From an uncultured Bacteroidales bacterium (GTDB lineage: Bacteria > Bacteroidota > Bacteroidia > Bacteroidales > P3), in assembly GCA_900319595.1 (NCBI GenBank), contig ONOZ01000150.1, positions 1-12,993 of the forward strand: 12,993 nucleotides of DNA, in the 5' to 3' direction. The notes below the pieces were generated by a model. The model ran no database searches, had not been told where the DNA came from, and was given only the letters and a program-made list of their open reading frames with translations. A program made the position numbers and the translations under genes. Shown piece by piece: positions 1-7,752 of this stretch; position 1 is the first letter of the stretch, and each line of letters starts with the position of its first letter.

Positions 1-87
1 AATAATAAGATAAATGTGTCTGACTTATTGGCTGGCGTTTATACTATTAAAGTAAATAACCAAATACAAAAACTTGTAATTGAATAA
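1..87 (+). CDS. C-terminal end of a T9SS-secreted protein (type A sorting domain), 5' truncated
   Basis: Frame 1 is open from the first base to a TAA at 85-87 and encodes 28 residues. They include the segment VSDLLAGVYTIKVNN and end in KLVIE. An 'L..GVY.(I/V)K(V/I)' strand followed by a short Lys-Hydrophobic-Val-Ile/Val end is the usual finish of the type A C-terminal sorting domain that directs proteins through the Bacteroidetes type IX secretion system. The cargo domain lies outside the window, so its function cannot be given. Such a domain is normally removed at the cell surface by the PorU sortase. The assignment rests only on this short tail, but PorZ at 5422-7752 supports the presence of a T9SS. 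Confidence 0.72.
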   Translation, partial: NNKINVSDLLAGVYTIKVNNQIQKLVIE

Positions 88-104
88 AACAAAACTTTTA
101 AATA

Positions 105-149
105 AATTAAAACGTCCATTTATGCTAATTTAAAATGGACGTTTTAATT
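105..149. terminator. Bidirectional intrinsic terminator between convergent genes
   Basis: A perfect 17-bp inverted repeat pairs 105-121 with 133-149 around an 11-nt loop. The core is AACGTCCATTT / AAATGGACGTT and the arms end in A/T tracts, so each strand has a T-rich tail after the stem. It lies between the stop of the plus-strand partial gene (87) and the stop of the minus-strand Smr gene (174), the expected place for a terminator shared by converging genes. Confidence 0.85.
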
Positions 150-173
150 TTATTATATTCTATTATATATCAT

Positions 174-1313
174 TTATTTTCTATTCTTGCCGATAATAAC
201 CTCCGTGGCACCCACCCCGTATTGTTGCATAGAGGCAGGGAAGTAATGAATAAAAGAAAATTTTTGTAATTCCTCCTCAATATTATGTTTCAATACGCCT
301 TGACCAACGCCATGTATGAAAACAATTTTATCCAAATTCATCTCTATGGCTTTATCTAAGCATTTACGAAAGTAATCCATTTGAATGTTTAGTTTGTCTA
401 TGCTCTCCAGTCCTTTCTCTGTATCAACTAATTCCTCTATATGCAAATCTACCTCTGCCTCGTGTCTATTGACCAAATGCTTATCAAAAAATGATTGTGG
501 TTTTGTTTGTTGTACCTCAACGACAACGTTATCAGCTTTCATATCCTGTAATTTTTTGGCAACGGCCTGTCTTTGCGATAAAGTTTGTTCATAATCAACT
601 GCTATGTCCTGCGTTTTTGTCATAACTATTGGTACAAGTAAAGCCTTTTCTACAAATAAACCTGATTCCTCAAAACAGCCCTCTTTGAAAAACTTTGATG
701 TTTTGATTTTTATTTGATAATTCGCTGGCATAAGTATAGACTTACTTTTGTCCCTATGTAGTAGTATTTGAATAACTCCGTTTGTCCATTTTTCCAATTG
801 CTTATCATCTATGGTAGCAAGCAAAAAACGTGATTTCTCTTCAACACTTCCAAAATCCTCACCTATAAAACATTCATTTTCTTCGTCCCGTAAAAATAAC
901 GAATACAATAACGTATAATCCGAATTATTGACTAAATAGACAAAATACTCACCTGCAATTAACCACTTTTGGTCGCAAGGTACAAAAGCCAAATAAACAC
1001 CTTTTTCTTTTTCTTGTCCTTTACGTGAAAGATACAACCGCTCCTGCCTTACATCGTCTTCATCGTTAGGTAAATTGATATCTTCGTTTTCATCATACAT
1101 GGCAGTATCTTCATTAGTAAATTGACTTTGAGAAGTAAACATCTTGCCCGCTTTGTCTTCTACAAAATCCAAAACAATCTCCTTTGTAAGTGTCGGAATC
1201 TCAAAACCATCTACTTCTACATTGACTAAACTTGGAGAAATAACCTTTTTTATCACTCCCCCACCCTGCTGGTCTAAAAACTTTACTTTATCGCCTACTT
1301 TAAATGTTCTCAT
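174..1313 (-). CDS. DUF2027/Smr-domain protein (MutS2-like C-terminal nuclease domain)
   Basis: This 379-residue protein looks like the Bacteroidetes DUF2027 family with a C-terminal Smr domain. The N-terminus (about 1-50) starts with FKVGDKVKFLDQQGGGVI, a small beta-barrel-like segment resembling the KOW-like region of MutS2. An acidic linker follows (about 66-90, rich in D, E and N), then a central domain (about 100-235). The Smr domain occupies about 287-375 and has its three hallmarks: VDLHIEEL (DLH at 289-291), HGVGQGVLK at 334-342 and GATEVII at 368-374. In other families Smr domains are nicking endonucleases or act on RNA and stalled ribosomes; the substrate here is unknown. The full MutS ATPase core is absent. 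The gene lies 4 nt downstream of mpl and is probably co-transcribed with it. The ATG at 1311-1313 gives the VGDKV start and has a purine-rich AAAGA just upstream. Confidence 0.85.
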   Translation of the reverse strand: MRTFKVGDKVKFLDQQGGGVIKKVISPSLVNVEVDGFEIPTLTKEIVLDFVEDKAGKMFTSQSQFTNEDTAMYDENEDINLPNDEDDVRQERLYLSRKGQEKEKGVYLAFVPCDQKWLIAGEYFVYLVNNSDYTLLYSLFLRDEENECFIGEDFGSVEEKSRFLLATIDDKQLEKWTNGVIQILLHRDKSKSILMPANYQIKIKTSKFFKEGCFEESGLFVEKALLVPIVMTKTQDIAVDYEQTLSQRQAVAKKLQDMKADNVVVEVQQTKPQSFFDKHLVNRHEAEVDLHIEELVDTEKGLESIDKLNIQMDYFRKCLDKAIEMNLDKIVFIHGVGQGVLKHNIEEELQKFSFIHYFPASMQQYGVGATEVIIGKNRK

Positions 1314-1317
1314 ATCT

Positions 1318-2676
1318 TTATTTTATTATTTTTTCTGCTAACAAGTTCAAATCCAAACCATCAAAATTGCCACTTGAAGACATCAATAAAGAACAATCTT
1401 TATAATTCCCACTTAACAATTCTTTTTCTAATTCCTCTTTGCTATCCAAAACTATCAACCCATCTTTATTAAATGAATTATAAATTTCTTTTTTATCTAA
1501 ATCGGGCAGTCGCTTCAACTGCAAGGCATGATGATTATAATACACTATGGCTTTATCTGCTTGTTCCATAGTTCCTTTGTATTGTTTAAGGAAATCTTGC
1601 GTTAAAGAAGAATAAGTATGCAACTCCATTACGGCAATCAAAACTCTATTAGGGAATTGCTCTTTTACTGCTGATACAGTCGCTTTAAGTTTGGAGGGAG
1701 AATGTGCGAAATCTTTGAAAATTGCAAAAGAATCTGTTTTTTTGATAATCTCCAATCGCTTTGACGCACCCTCAAAAGATTGCATTGAAGTAAGAAACTC
1801 CTCGTTTGTAATCCCAACTTGCTCACATACTTTCATTGCAGCGTTCATATTCATTAGATTATGCCGCCCAAAAATCTGAGTTTGATATTCCTTGTTGTTA
1901 TATATAATGTACGTTATTCCGTTTTCAACCCTATGAGGTAAGACTTCGTAACCAATTTTCTTAATATCATTGCGACTATTATTCGCTACGTTTATAACAT
2001 TTGTATCTGCGGTGCAGTAAATCAAAGTTCCATTGTTTTGAATTTTAGTTAAAAATATCTCAAACTGCTCTTTGTATTTTGCAAATGTAGGAAAAACATT
2101 AACATGGTCCCATTCTATTCCCGTTATTACTGCAATGTGCGGATTGTAAAGATGAAATTTGGGGCGTAAATCAATAGGTGAAGTCAAATATTCATCTCCT
2201 TCTAAAACCATATACTTGCTTTGTTGCGTTATCTTAACCATTACATCAAATCCTTTCAACATTGCTCCCACCATAAAGTCTGTTTCAATACCCGCAAACT
2301 TAAAGGCGTGAAGTATCATTGCTGTTGTTGTAGTTTTGCCATGAGAACCACCTATTACAATACGAATTTTATCCTTTGACATTTCGTATAAAAACTCTGG
2401 ATAGGAATAAATTTTGAGCCCTAACTCTTTTGCTTTCAACAATTCAGGATTATCTTCCTTTGCATGCATACCTAAAATTATACAATCCAAATCCTTTGAG
2501 ATTCGCTCCTCTTTCCAACCCAATTTCTTCGGTAAAATACCATATTCTTCCAATCTTTCTTTGGCAGGAGAGAATATTTCATCATCCGAACCCGTAACCT
2601 CGTATCCTTTTTTCTTTAATGCTATTGCCAAATTATGCATTGCACTACCCGCTATGGCTATAAAATGTACTTTCAT
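1318..2676 (-). CDS. mpl: UDP-N-acetylmuramate:L-Ala-gamma-D-Glu-meso-DAP ligase (murein peptide ligase)
   Basis: A cytoplasmic Mur-family ligase of 452 residues, the usual length for Mpl. It recycles cell-wall tripeptide by attaching L-Ala-gamma-D-Glu-meso-DAP to UDP-MurNAc with ATP. The N-terminus KVHFIAIAGSAMHNLA is the nucleotide-sugar-binding Rossmann motif of the MurC/Mpl branch. The ATP P-loop is GGSHGKTTTT at 109-118. Later come EGDEY at 159-163, GIEWDHVNVFP (His191), GRHNLMNMNAA near 270-280 and KDFAHSPSK (His325) in the C-terminal domain. The KDFAHSP and ELHTYSSL segments fit Mpl better than MurC. It is the first gene of a two-gene operon with the Smr protein and is transcribed away from the metal permease. 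A -7 promoter element lies about 46 bases upstream of the ATG. MurC is the main alternative, but length and motifs favour Mpl. Confidence 0.9.
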   Translation of the reverse strand: MKVHFIAIAGSAMHNLAIALKKKGYEVTGSDDEIFSPAKERLEEYGILPKKLGWKEERISKDLDCIILGMHAKEDNPELLKAKELGLKIYSYPEFLYEMSKDKIRIVIGGSHGKTTTTAMILHAFKFAGIETDFMVGAMLKGFDVMVKITQQSKYMVLEGDEYLTSPIDLRPKFHLYNPHIAVITGIEWDHVNVFPTFAKYKEQFEIFLTKIQNNGTLIYCTADTNVINVANNSRNDIKKIGYEVLPHRVENGITYIIYNNKEYQTQIFGRHNLMNMNAAMKVCEQVGITNEEFLTSMQSFEGASKRLEIIKKTDSFAIFKDFAHSPSKLKATVSAVKEQFPNRVLIAVMELHTYSSLTQDFLKQYKGTMEQADKAIVYYNHHALQLKRLPDLDKKEIYNSFNKDGLIVLDSKEELEKELLSGNYKDCSLLMSSSGNFDGLDLNLLAEKIIK

Positions 2677-2721
2677 ATTATTTTGCTTACCTTATTTCGT
2701 ATCTACAAAAGTTTCAAAGTG

Positions 2722-2729
2722 CAAAGATA
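2722..2729 (-). promoter_or_regulatory. Bacteroidetes-type -7 promoter element for mpl
   Basis: Read on the minus strand the site is TATCTTTGCAC, matching the Bacteroidetes -7 consensus TAnnTTTG. It would place the transcription start near 2715 and give a leader of about 40 nt before the mpl ATG at 2676. No clear TTTG is seen at the usual distance upstream, so the -33 element is weak or absent. Confidence 0.6.
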
Positions 2730-2797
2730 ACAAACTTACAGCAAGAATTTATAATATTTTTCCAAAAAACTATATTCTTACGAAAAACAAAGTAATG

Positions 2798-2805
2798 TAA
2801 TTTTG
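2798..2805 (+). promoter_or_regulatory. Bacteroidetes-type -7 promoter element for the metal permease
   Basis: TAATTTTG fits TAnnTTTG and sits 27 nt before the ATG at 2833. The spacing region upstream offers only ATTC near 2774-2777 in place of the -33 TTTG. The whole 156-bp interval between the two divergent ATGs (2677-2832) is AT-rich. I see no obvious palindromic operator for a metal-responsive repressor. Confidence 0.5.
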
Positions 2806-2832
2806 CAATCGTAAAAACAATAATAAGATAGC

Positions 2833-4155
2833 ATGAAAATAAATGAGTTTTTTAATTCTTTTTTAATGATAATCAATCAAATGAGTCCATATTTGTTGTT
2901 AGGATTTTTGATTGCAGGAGTTTTACATGTGTTTGTACCAAAAAAGTTTTATCAAAAATATTTATCCTCTAACAATAAATTCTCTGTTTTATGGGCTGCA
3001 TTGTTGGGTATTCCACTACCTTTGTGTTCGTGTGGAGTAATACCTACCGCCATTGGACTAAAAAATGAAAAAGCCTCAAAAGGTGCGGTCGCCTCGTTTC
3101 TTATTGCAACTCCACAAACAGGTATTGACTCCATATTGGCAACATTCTCTTTGATGGGATTGGGTTTTGCTATTATGCGACCCGTTGCTGCTTTGATTAC
3201 TGGTATATGCGGAGGAATTTTAATTAACAGATATTTGAATAAACAAACTCTCCATAATGAAAAGGTGGAGTGTGTAATAGATGACAACAAAATAGAAAAT
3301 ACCAATATACTACATAAACTATATAAAATCTTGCGTTATGCTTATTTTGATATGATTCAAGATATTGGTTTGAGATTATCTATCGGTTTATTACTTGCAG
3401 CGTTAATCAATGTTGCTGTGCCAGATGAATTTTTCCTAAAATTTTCTTCCAATACTTTGTTACAAATGATAATAATATTGATAATAGCAATTCCAATGTA
3501 TGTATGTTCAACAGGAGGCATACCAATAGCGGCATCACTTATGATGAAAGGTTTATCTCCCGGCGTTGCGTTGGTTTTATTGATGGCTGGACCGGCTGTA
3601 AATTTAGCATCAATTTTGGTAGTTAAGAAATCTATGGGTACCAAATTCACTACAATATATCTATCTGTCATTATTTTGGGAGCAGTGTTGTTTGGATTTT
3701 TAGCAAATGGCTTGCCGTCCTCTTTTTTCAATATCTCATCAACTCAAATACATTATTCGGCAGATTTATGTTGCGATACGGTTGCGTCTTATTATCAAGC
3801 GGATACAACCTGCGGTGATACCAATCATAATTCTTTAGCAAAATTTCCAATCTTTAATGTTATTTGTTCAATACTATTAGTAATCTTTATAATAAATTCG
3901 CTGATTATGAAATTTATCAGTAGATTCAAAAAAATAAGTACCGAGAAAAATACAGTGATATATATTGTAGAAGAAATGCATTGCAATCATTGTAAAAAAG
4001 CCGTTGAAGAATCCGTGATGAAAGTAGAAGGCGTCCAAACTGCAGAGGCAAATGTGGGAGCAAACACTCTAATCGTTACAGGCAATGCTAAACAAGAGAA
4101 TATCAAACAAGTAGTAGAAAAAGCAGGCTTTGTATTTAAAGGCGTTAAACAATAA
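2833..4155 (+). CDS. Heavy-metal permease with C-terminal HMA domain (SO_0444-type Cu/Zn efflux family)
   Basis: An integral inner-membrane permease of 440 residues, probably exporting a thiophilic metal such as Cu or Zn. Two homologous membrane halves are visible. The first has IPLPLCSCGVIP (Cys65 and Cys67) followed by SFLIATPQTGIDS. The second has IPMYVCSTGGIP (Cys225) followed by LLMAGPAVNLAS. This inverted-duplicate pattern is typical of the DUF318/ArsP-like permease family. A loop after the second half (about 301-335) is rich in Cys and His, with a CysCys pair at 313-314 and Cys327. A last membrane helix lies at about 340-360. Residues about 374-440 form a heavy-metal-associated domain with MHCNHC (Cys384, Cys387), the metal-binding MxCxxC motif. 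No metalloregulator or chaperone gene adjoins it. The family is clear; the metal is inferred. Confidence 0.85.
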   Translation: MKINEFFNSFLMIINQMSPYLLLGFLIAGVLHVFVPKKFYQKYLSSNNKFSVLWAALLGIPLPLCSCGVIPTAIGLKNEKASKGAVASFLIATPQTGIDSILATFSLMGLGFAIMRPVAALITGICGGILINRYLNKQTLHNEKVECVIDDNKIENTNILHKLYKILRYAYFDMIQDIGLRLSIGLLLAALINVAVPDEFFLKFSSNTLLQMIIILIIAIPMYVCSTGGIPIAASLMMKGLSPGVALVLLMAGPAVNLASILVVKKSMGTKFTTIYLSVIILGAVLFGFLANGLPSSFFNISSTQIHYSADLCCDTVASYYQADTTCGDTNHNSLAKFPIFNVICSILLVIFIINSLIMKFISRFKKISTEKNTVIYIVEEMHCNHCKKAVEESVMKVEGVQTAEANVGANTLIVTGNAKQENIKQVVEKAGFVFKGVKQ

Positions 4156-4249
4156 GGCAATGATATAAAATAAACAACAAAAACAGTGCCATAAATGGTT
4201 GTTTCAATAGAATTTATTAAGAATATTTCGCTATTTGCAATAAATTACG

Positions 4250-4257
4250 TATCTTTG
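4250..4257 (+). promoter_or_regulatory. Promoter of prfA (Bacteroidetes type)
   Basis: TATCTTTGCAC matches the -7 consensus TAnnTTTG. Twenty nucleotides upstream is TTTC at 4226-4229, one base off the -33 TTTG. The predicted start is near 4264, giving a leader of about 20 nt. Within that leader AAGGA at 4274-4278 is a good Shine-Dalgarno candidate, unusually clear for this lineage, 8 nt before the prfA ATG. Being in the gap after the permease stop (4155), it makes prfA an independent transcription unit. Confidence 0.65.
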
Positions 4258-4286
4258 CACCTTGAAAGAACTATAAGGAAAATTCT

Positions 4287-5372
4287 ATGAATAATGATAT
4301 GTTAGAAAAGTTGGAGGCTATAAATACAAAATACCTTCAATTGCAAGATAAAATAAATGACCCTGACATAATTAACGATATGAAAAATTATGTCAAACTT
4401 AATAAGGAATACAAAGACCTTGAGCCTGTCATTGCTGCTTACAAAGAATACAAAGACGTTATTGCCAATATAGAAAATGCCAAAGAGGTAATTGAAACTG
4501 AAAAGGACGAAGAATTTAGAGATATGGCAAAGATGGAACTTGCGGACTTGCAAGAAAAACAATCTAAAATGGAAGACGATATTCGTTTATTGTTGATTCC
4601 TGCCGACCCTCAGGACGGAAAAAATGCTATATTTGAGATTCGTGCAGGTACAGGTGGAGATGAAGCAAGTATATTCGCTGGCGATTTGTATCGTATGTAT
4701 GTTAAATATTTTGAAAAACGCGGTTGGAAAACAGAAATAGTGGATTATACGGCTGGTACATCTGGTGGATACAAAGAAATCGTAATAAATGTTAGCGGAA
4801 AAGATGGTGTATATGGACAAATGAAATATGAAAGCGGTGTGCATCGTGTTCAGAGAGTTCCTCAAACAGAAACACAGGGTAGAGTGCATACTTCGGCAGC
4901 AAGTGTCGTAGTTTTACCTGAGGCAGAAGAGTTTGATGTGGATTTAAAGATGAGTGATATTCGTAAAGACATATTTTGTGCAAGCGGTCCCGGTGGGCAA
5001 TCAGTTAATACCACATATTCTGCCATTCGTTTGACACATATTCCAACGGGTATAGTTGTGTCGTGCCAAGACCAGAAATCGCAAGTAAAAAATTTGGAAA
5101 AAGCATTAACAGTTTTGCGTACTCGTTTGTTTGAAAGAGAATATGCAAAATATTTAGAAGGTATTGCCTCCAAAAGAAAGACCATGGTATCTACGGGCGA
5201 TAGAAGTGCGAAAATTCGTACCTATAACTATCCTCAAAGTCGTATAACAGACCATCGTATCAATTGGACTATGTATAACCTGCCTGCTTTTATGGACGGC
5301 GATATACAAGATGCATTAGACGCTTTGCAATTAGCCGAAAATGCTGAGCGATTAAAAGAATCTTTAGAATAA
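4287..5372 (+). CDS. prfA: Peptide chain release factor 1
   Basis: At 361 residues this is full-length RF1, which recognises UAA and UAG in the ribosomal A site and triggers hydrolysis of peptidyl-tRNA. The N-terminal helical domain covers about 1-110, followed by IFEIRAGTGGDEASIF. The stop-codon 'anticodon' tripeptide is PQT at 192-194 within RVPQTETQGRVHTSAAS, the PxT form of RF1 rather than the SPF of RF2. The catalytic GGQ is at 236-238 in ASGPGGQSVNTTYSAIR; its Gln is normally methylated by PrmC. RF1-typical SQVKNLEKAL and RTYNYPQSRITDHR follow. No prmC is nearby in the window. It has its own promoter, and porZ follows after 49 nt without an obvious terminator, so read-through into porZ-recO is likely. 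Confidence 0.97.
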   Translation: MNNDMLEKLEAINTKYLQLQDKINDPDIINDMKNYVKLNKEYKDLEPVIAAYKEYKDVIANIENAKEVIETEKDEEFRDMAKMELADLQEKQSKMEDDIRLLLIPADPQDGKNAIFEIRAGTGGDEASIFAGDLYRMYVKYFEKRGWKTEIVDYTAGTSGGYKEIVINVSGKDGVYGQMKYESGVHRVQRVPQTETQGRVHTSAASVVVLPEAEEFDVDLKMSDIRKDIFCASGPGGQSVNTTYSAIRLTHIPTGIVVSCQDQKSQVKNLEKALTVLRTRLFEREYAKYLEGIASKRKTMVSTGDRSAKIRTYNYPQSRITDHRINWTMYNLPAFMDGDIQDALDALQLAENAERLKESLE

Positions 5373-5421
5373 ATTTAAGGTGTTATAAAATAATACTAAC
5401 ACTTTTTTCGTTTATTAAATC

Positions 5422-7752
5422 ATGAAAATGAGAAAAGTTATATTGTTGGTTTTGTTTGTTAGTTTTTGCTTATCCGCAAAGACTCAGACAAAGAATATAG
5501 AAATTGGGAAATGGAGAGACCATCTTTCCTATTATTTTACGCATAATGTTTGCAAAGTAGAAAACAGAATATTGGTTGCGTGCCAATCTGCTTTATTCTA
5601 TCATGATCCCAAAACGGGTACAAATGAAACTCTGACCAAAGTAGGTGGCTTGTCGGACGCTGGCATTGGTGTTGTAGATTACGACTCTGTAAGCAAAACT
5701 ATTATCATAACTTACGACAATTCCAATATAGATATTGTTCAAAACAATAGAGTTTATAATATTCCAGATATAAAAAATCGTCATATAGAAGGAAGTAAAA
5801 GTATCAACAGCATATATTTTCATAACAACATGGCTTATCTGTCTTGCGGATTCGGAGTTGTTGTTTTGGATCTGCAAAGACACGAAATTTATGATACTTG
5901 GTATTTGGGTAAAAACTCTTCTGCAATAAATGTTAATGCAATTTGTATTGACGACACTTCTATTTATGCCGCTACTGCAGATGGGTTATTATTTGCAAAC
6001 AAAAATAGCAAAACTTTGGCTGCAAGTGAGAGTTGGCAAAACAAGAATTTCTTTAAAAATAATAAAGATAAAGAAGTTAAACACATAATACAACTAACCA
6101 AAACAGATTTGCTAATAAACATACAAAAAGATAATTCCACAACCTCTACTTTAATCAAATATAATGGAGTACAAATTGACACGGTATTTGCATCTACATA
6201 TATAAGGGCAATGAAAAAGTCATCTTCTTTTGTGGGCTTCATTGGGCATTTGAGTTTTGGTTTATATGATACAAATCTTAATCAAGTATATCATATAAGC
6301 GATGAATGGAATCCTGTACCTAATTTGACTTTAGATATAAAGGATTTTGTAATAGAGGGAAATTCTTTATGGCTATCTCATAATTATACGGGCTTAATAC
6401 ATTTGCCAGATTTTTTACAAGGAAGAACTTGGGAAAGGTCAATACTCTATCCTAACGGACCTAAAAGCAATGACGTATATAGTATGACTTTTGATAATGA
6501 TGGTAAATTGTACGTAGCACCCGGAGGAAAAACCATCTCAAATGTCAATATGATAAAAGAGGGTAACGCCTATATTTATGATGGAGTGTATTGGAAGGAT
6601 TTGGAAAGAGGAAACGTAACAGACACAATCTATGATGTTTTGAAAATAGCAATAGACCCTAACGACAAAAATCATTTGATGATGGCTACTTGGTGGAGCG
6701 GAGTGGTAGAAGTGAGAAACGATACTATGATCAAGCTTTATGATTCTACAAACACAGATAATCGGCTATTATCACAAGGATATAATTATCGTATTGCTGG
6801 TATTGGCTATGATAGAAGTGGCAATTTGTTTTTAGCAAACTCATTAGTTCCTTACGGCTTTGTGTATATGACATATAATAACGAATGGGGCAGTTTTTAT
6901 ACCAATCCTTATATAGGCGGACAAGAAATAGTAGGAATGACTTTGGATTATTTCAATTCTTATAAACTAATCTATACCGTTGCTAACGAAATGCTTTTAA
7001 TAAACAATCAAGGCGAGATGCTAAAAATAGACCCTAATAATGGCTCGTTGCTACACACGGGAAGAATCAACTGCATAACTCAAGACAAAGATGGTGAGAT
7101 GTGGATAGGTACAGAAAAGGGGATAAAAGTTATATATTCTTTGTACGGAGCTTTTAATAATACGGCAACAAATTCTGATATAGAATGCAATAATATTGTC
7201 TATGTAGAAGACGGAGTAGCCCAATATTTATTAAGTTTTGAAAACATCACCTGTATTATGGTAGATGGTGCAAATAGAAAATGGGTTGGAACTCAAAGAA
7301 GTGGTATATATGTCCTAAGTCCTAATGGAGATAAGGAACTATATCATTTTACGCTGGAAAATTCACCATTGCTTTCCAACAAAATAACTTGTTTGGCTCA
7401 GAATCCAAAAACGGGCGAAGTTTTCATTGGAACAGACAGAGGCCTAGTATCTTATAGGGCTGAAACGTTAGAACCTGAACAAGAGAAAACTATTTTAAGA
7501 GTATTTCCAAACCCTGTACGTCCAGAATATGAGGGCGTGATTGCAATAAAAGGTTTTATGGAAGAATCCGATGTTAGAATAACCGATGCCAATGGTAGAA
7601 TGGTGGCACATTTAAAATCTTTGGGAGGTCAGGCTATTTGGGACGGTAGGAATTTCAATGGGCAAAAAGTTGGTTCGGGCGTGTATTATATATTTTCTTC
7701 TTCGTCTGAGGGTGAAAAAACTATGACAGGCAAATTTGTTATCATCAAATAA
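5422..7752 (+). CDS. porZ: Type IX secretion system attachment-complex protein PorZ
   Basis: A 776-residue exported protein matching PorZ in length and layout. PorZ is a surface component of the T9SS attachment complex with PorU, PorV and PorQ, where sorting domains are cut and cargo is joined to anionic LPS. A signal peptide occupies about 1-22 (KMRK, then ILLVLFVSFCLSA). The N-terminal beta-propeller begins IEIGKWRDHLSYYFTHNV, with KVGGLSDAGIGVVDYD, SNIDIV and LSCGFGVVVLDL, segments typical of the PorZ N-terminal domain. A second propeller has repeats such as GEMWIGTEKGIKVIY, RKWVGTQRSGIYVLS and GEVFIGTDRGLVSY. A T9SS sorting-type domain closes the protein (about 691-776), with FPNPV, ITDANGR, WDGRNFNG and SGVYY; in PorZ this domain is known to be retained. 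prfA lies 49 nt upstream and recO starts directly after the stop. A generic two-component propeller protein is the alternative, but the N-terminus argues for PorZ. Confidence 0.88.
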   Translation: MKMRKVILLVLFVSFCLSAKTQTKNIEIGKWRDHLSYYFTHNVCKVENRILVACQSALFYHDPKTGTNETLTKVGGLSDAGIGVVDYDSVSKTIIITYDNSNIDIVQNNRVYNIPDIKNRHIEGSKSINSIYFHNNMAYLSCGFGVVVLDLQRHEIYDTWYLGKNSSAINVNAICIDDTSIYAATADGLLFANKNSKTLAASESWQNKNFFKNNKDKEVKHIIQLTKTDLLINIQKDNSTTSTLIKYNGVQIDTVFASTYIRAMKKSSSFVGFIGHLSFGLYDTNLNQVYHISDEWNPVPNLTLDIKDFVIEGNSLWLSHNYTGLIHLPDFLQGRTWERSILYPNGPKSNDVYSMTFDNDGKLYVAPGGKTISNVNMIKEGNAYIYDGVYWKDLERGNVTDTIYDVLKIAIDPNDKNHLMMATWWSGVVEVRNDTMIKLYDSTNTDNRLLSQGYNYRIAGIGYDRSGNLFLANSLVPYGFVYMTYNNEWGSFYTNPYIGGQEIVGMTLDYFNSYKLIYTVANEMLLINNQGEMLKIDPNNGSLLHTGRINCITQDKDGEMWIGTEKGIKVIYSLYGAFNNTATNSDIECNNIVYVEDGVAQYLLSFENITCIMVDGANRKWVGTQRSGIYVLSPNGDKELYHFTLENSPLLSNKITCLAQNPKTGEVFIGTDRGLVSYRAETLEPEQEKTILRVFPNPVRPEYEGVIAIKGFMEESDVRITDANGRMVAHLKSLGGQAIWDGRNFNGQKVGSGVYYIFSSSSEGEKTMTGKFVIIK

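Noticed and set aside
2414..2800. Plus-strand ORF of 128 residues antisense to the mpl 5' end and running into the divergent promoter region
   Set aside because: Composition is that of a shadow frame of mpl, there is no recognisable domain, and it would overlap the clear mpl gene and both promoters.
2833..4155. Possibility that the metal permease is a P-type ATPase because of its HMA domain
   Set aside because: No DKTGT phosphorylation motif or ATP-binding domain is present. The CSCG/CSTG duplicated permease halves point to the DUF318-type permease.
4172..4204. Inverted repeat AAACAAC / GTTGTTT after the permease stop, considered as a terminator
   Set aside because: Only 7 bp, nearly all A/T, with a 19-nt loop and no following T run; too weak to annotate.
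4862..5185. Minus-strand ORF of 107 residues inside prfA
   Set aside because: Antisense shadow of a firmly identified gene, with no family resemblance and no start signals. The same applies to the other antisense ORFs in prfA, porZ, the permease, etfB, the dehydrogenase and rpoD.
4287..5372. Possibility of RF2 or a rescue factor instead of RF1
   Set aside because: The PQT recognition tripeptide, full-length N-terminal domain and spacing to GGQ fit RF1. RF2 would have SPF, and rescue factors lack the recognition domain.
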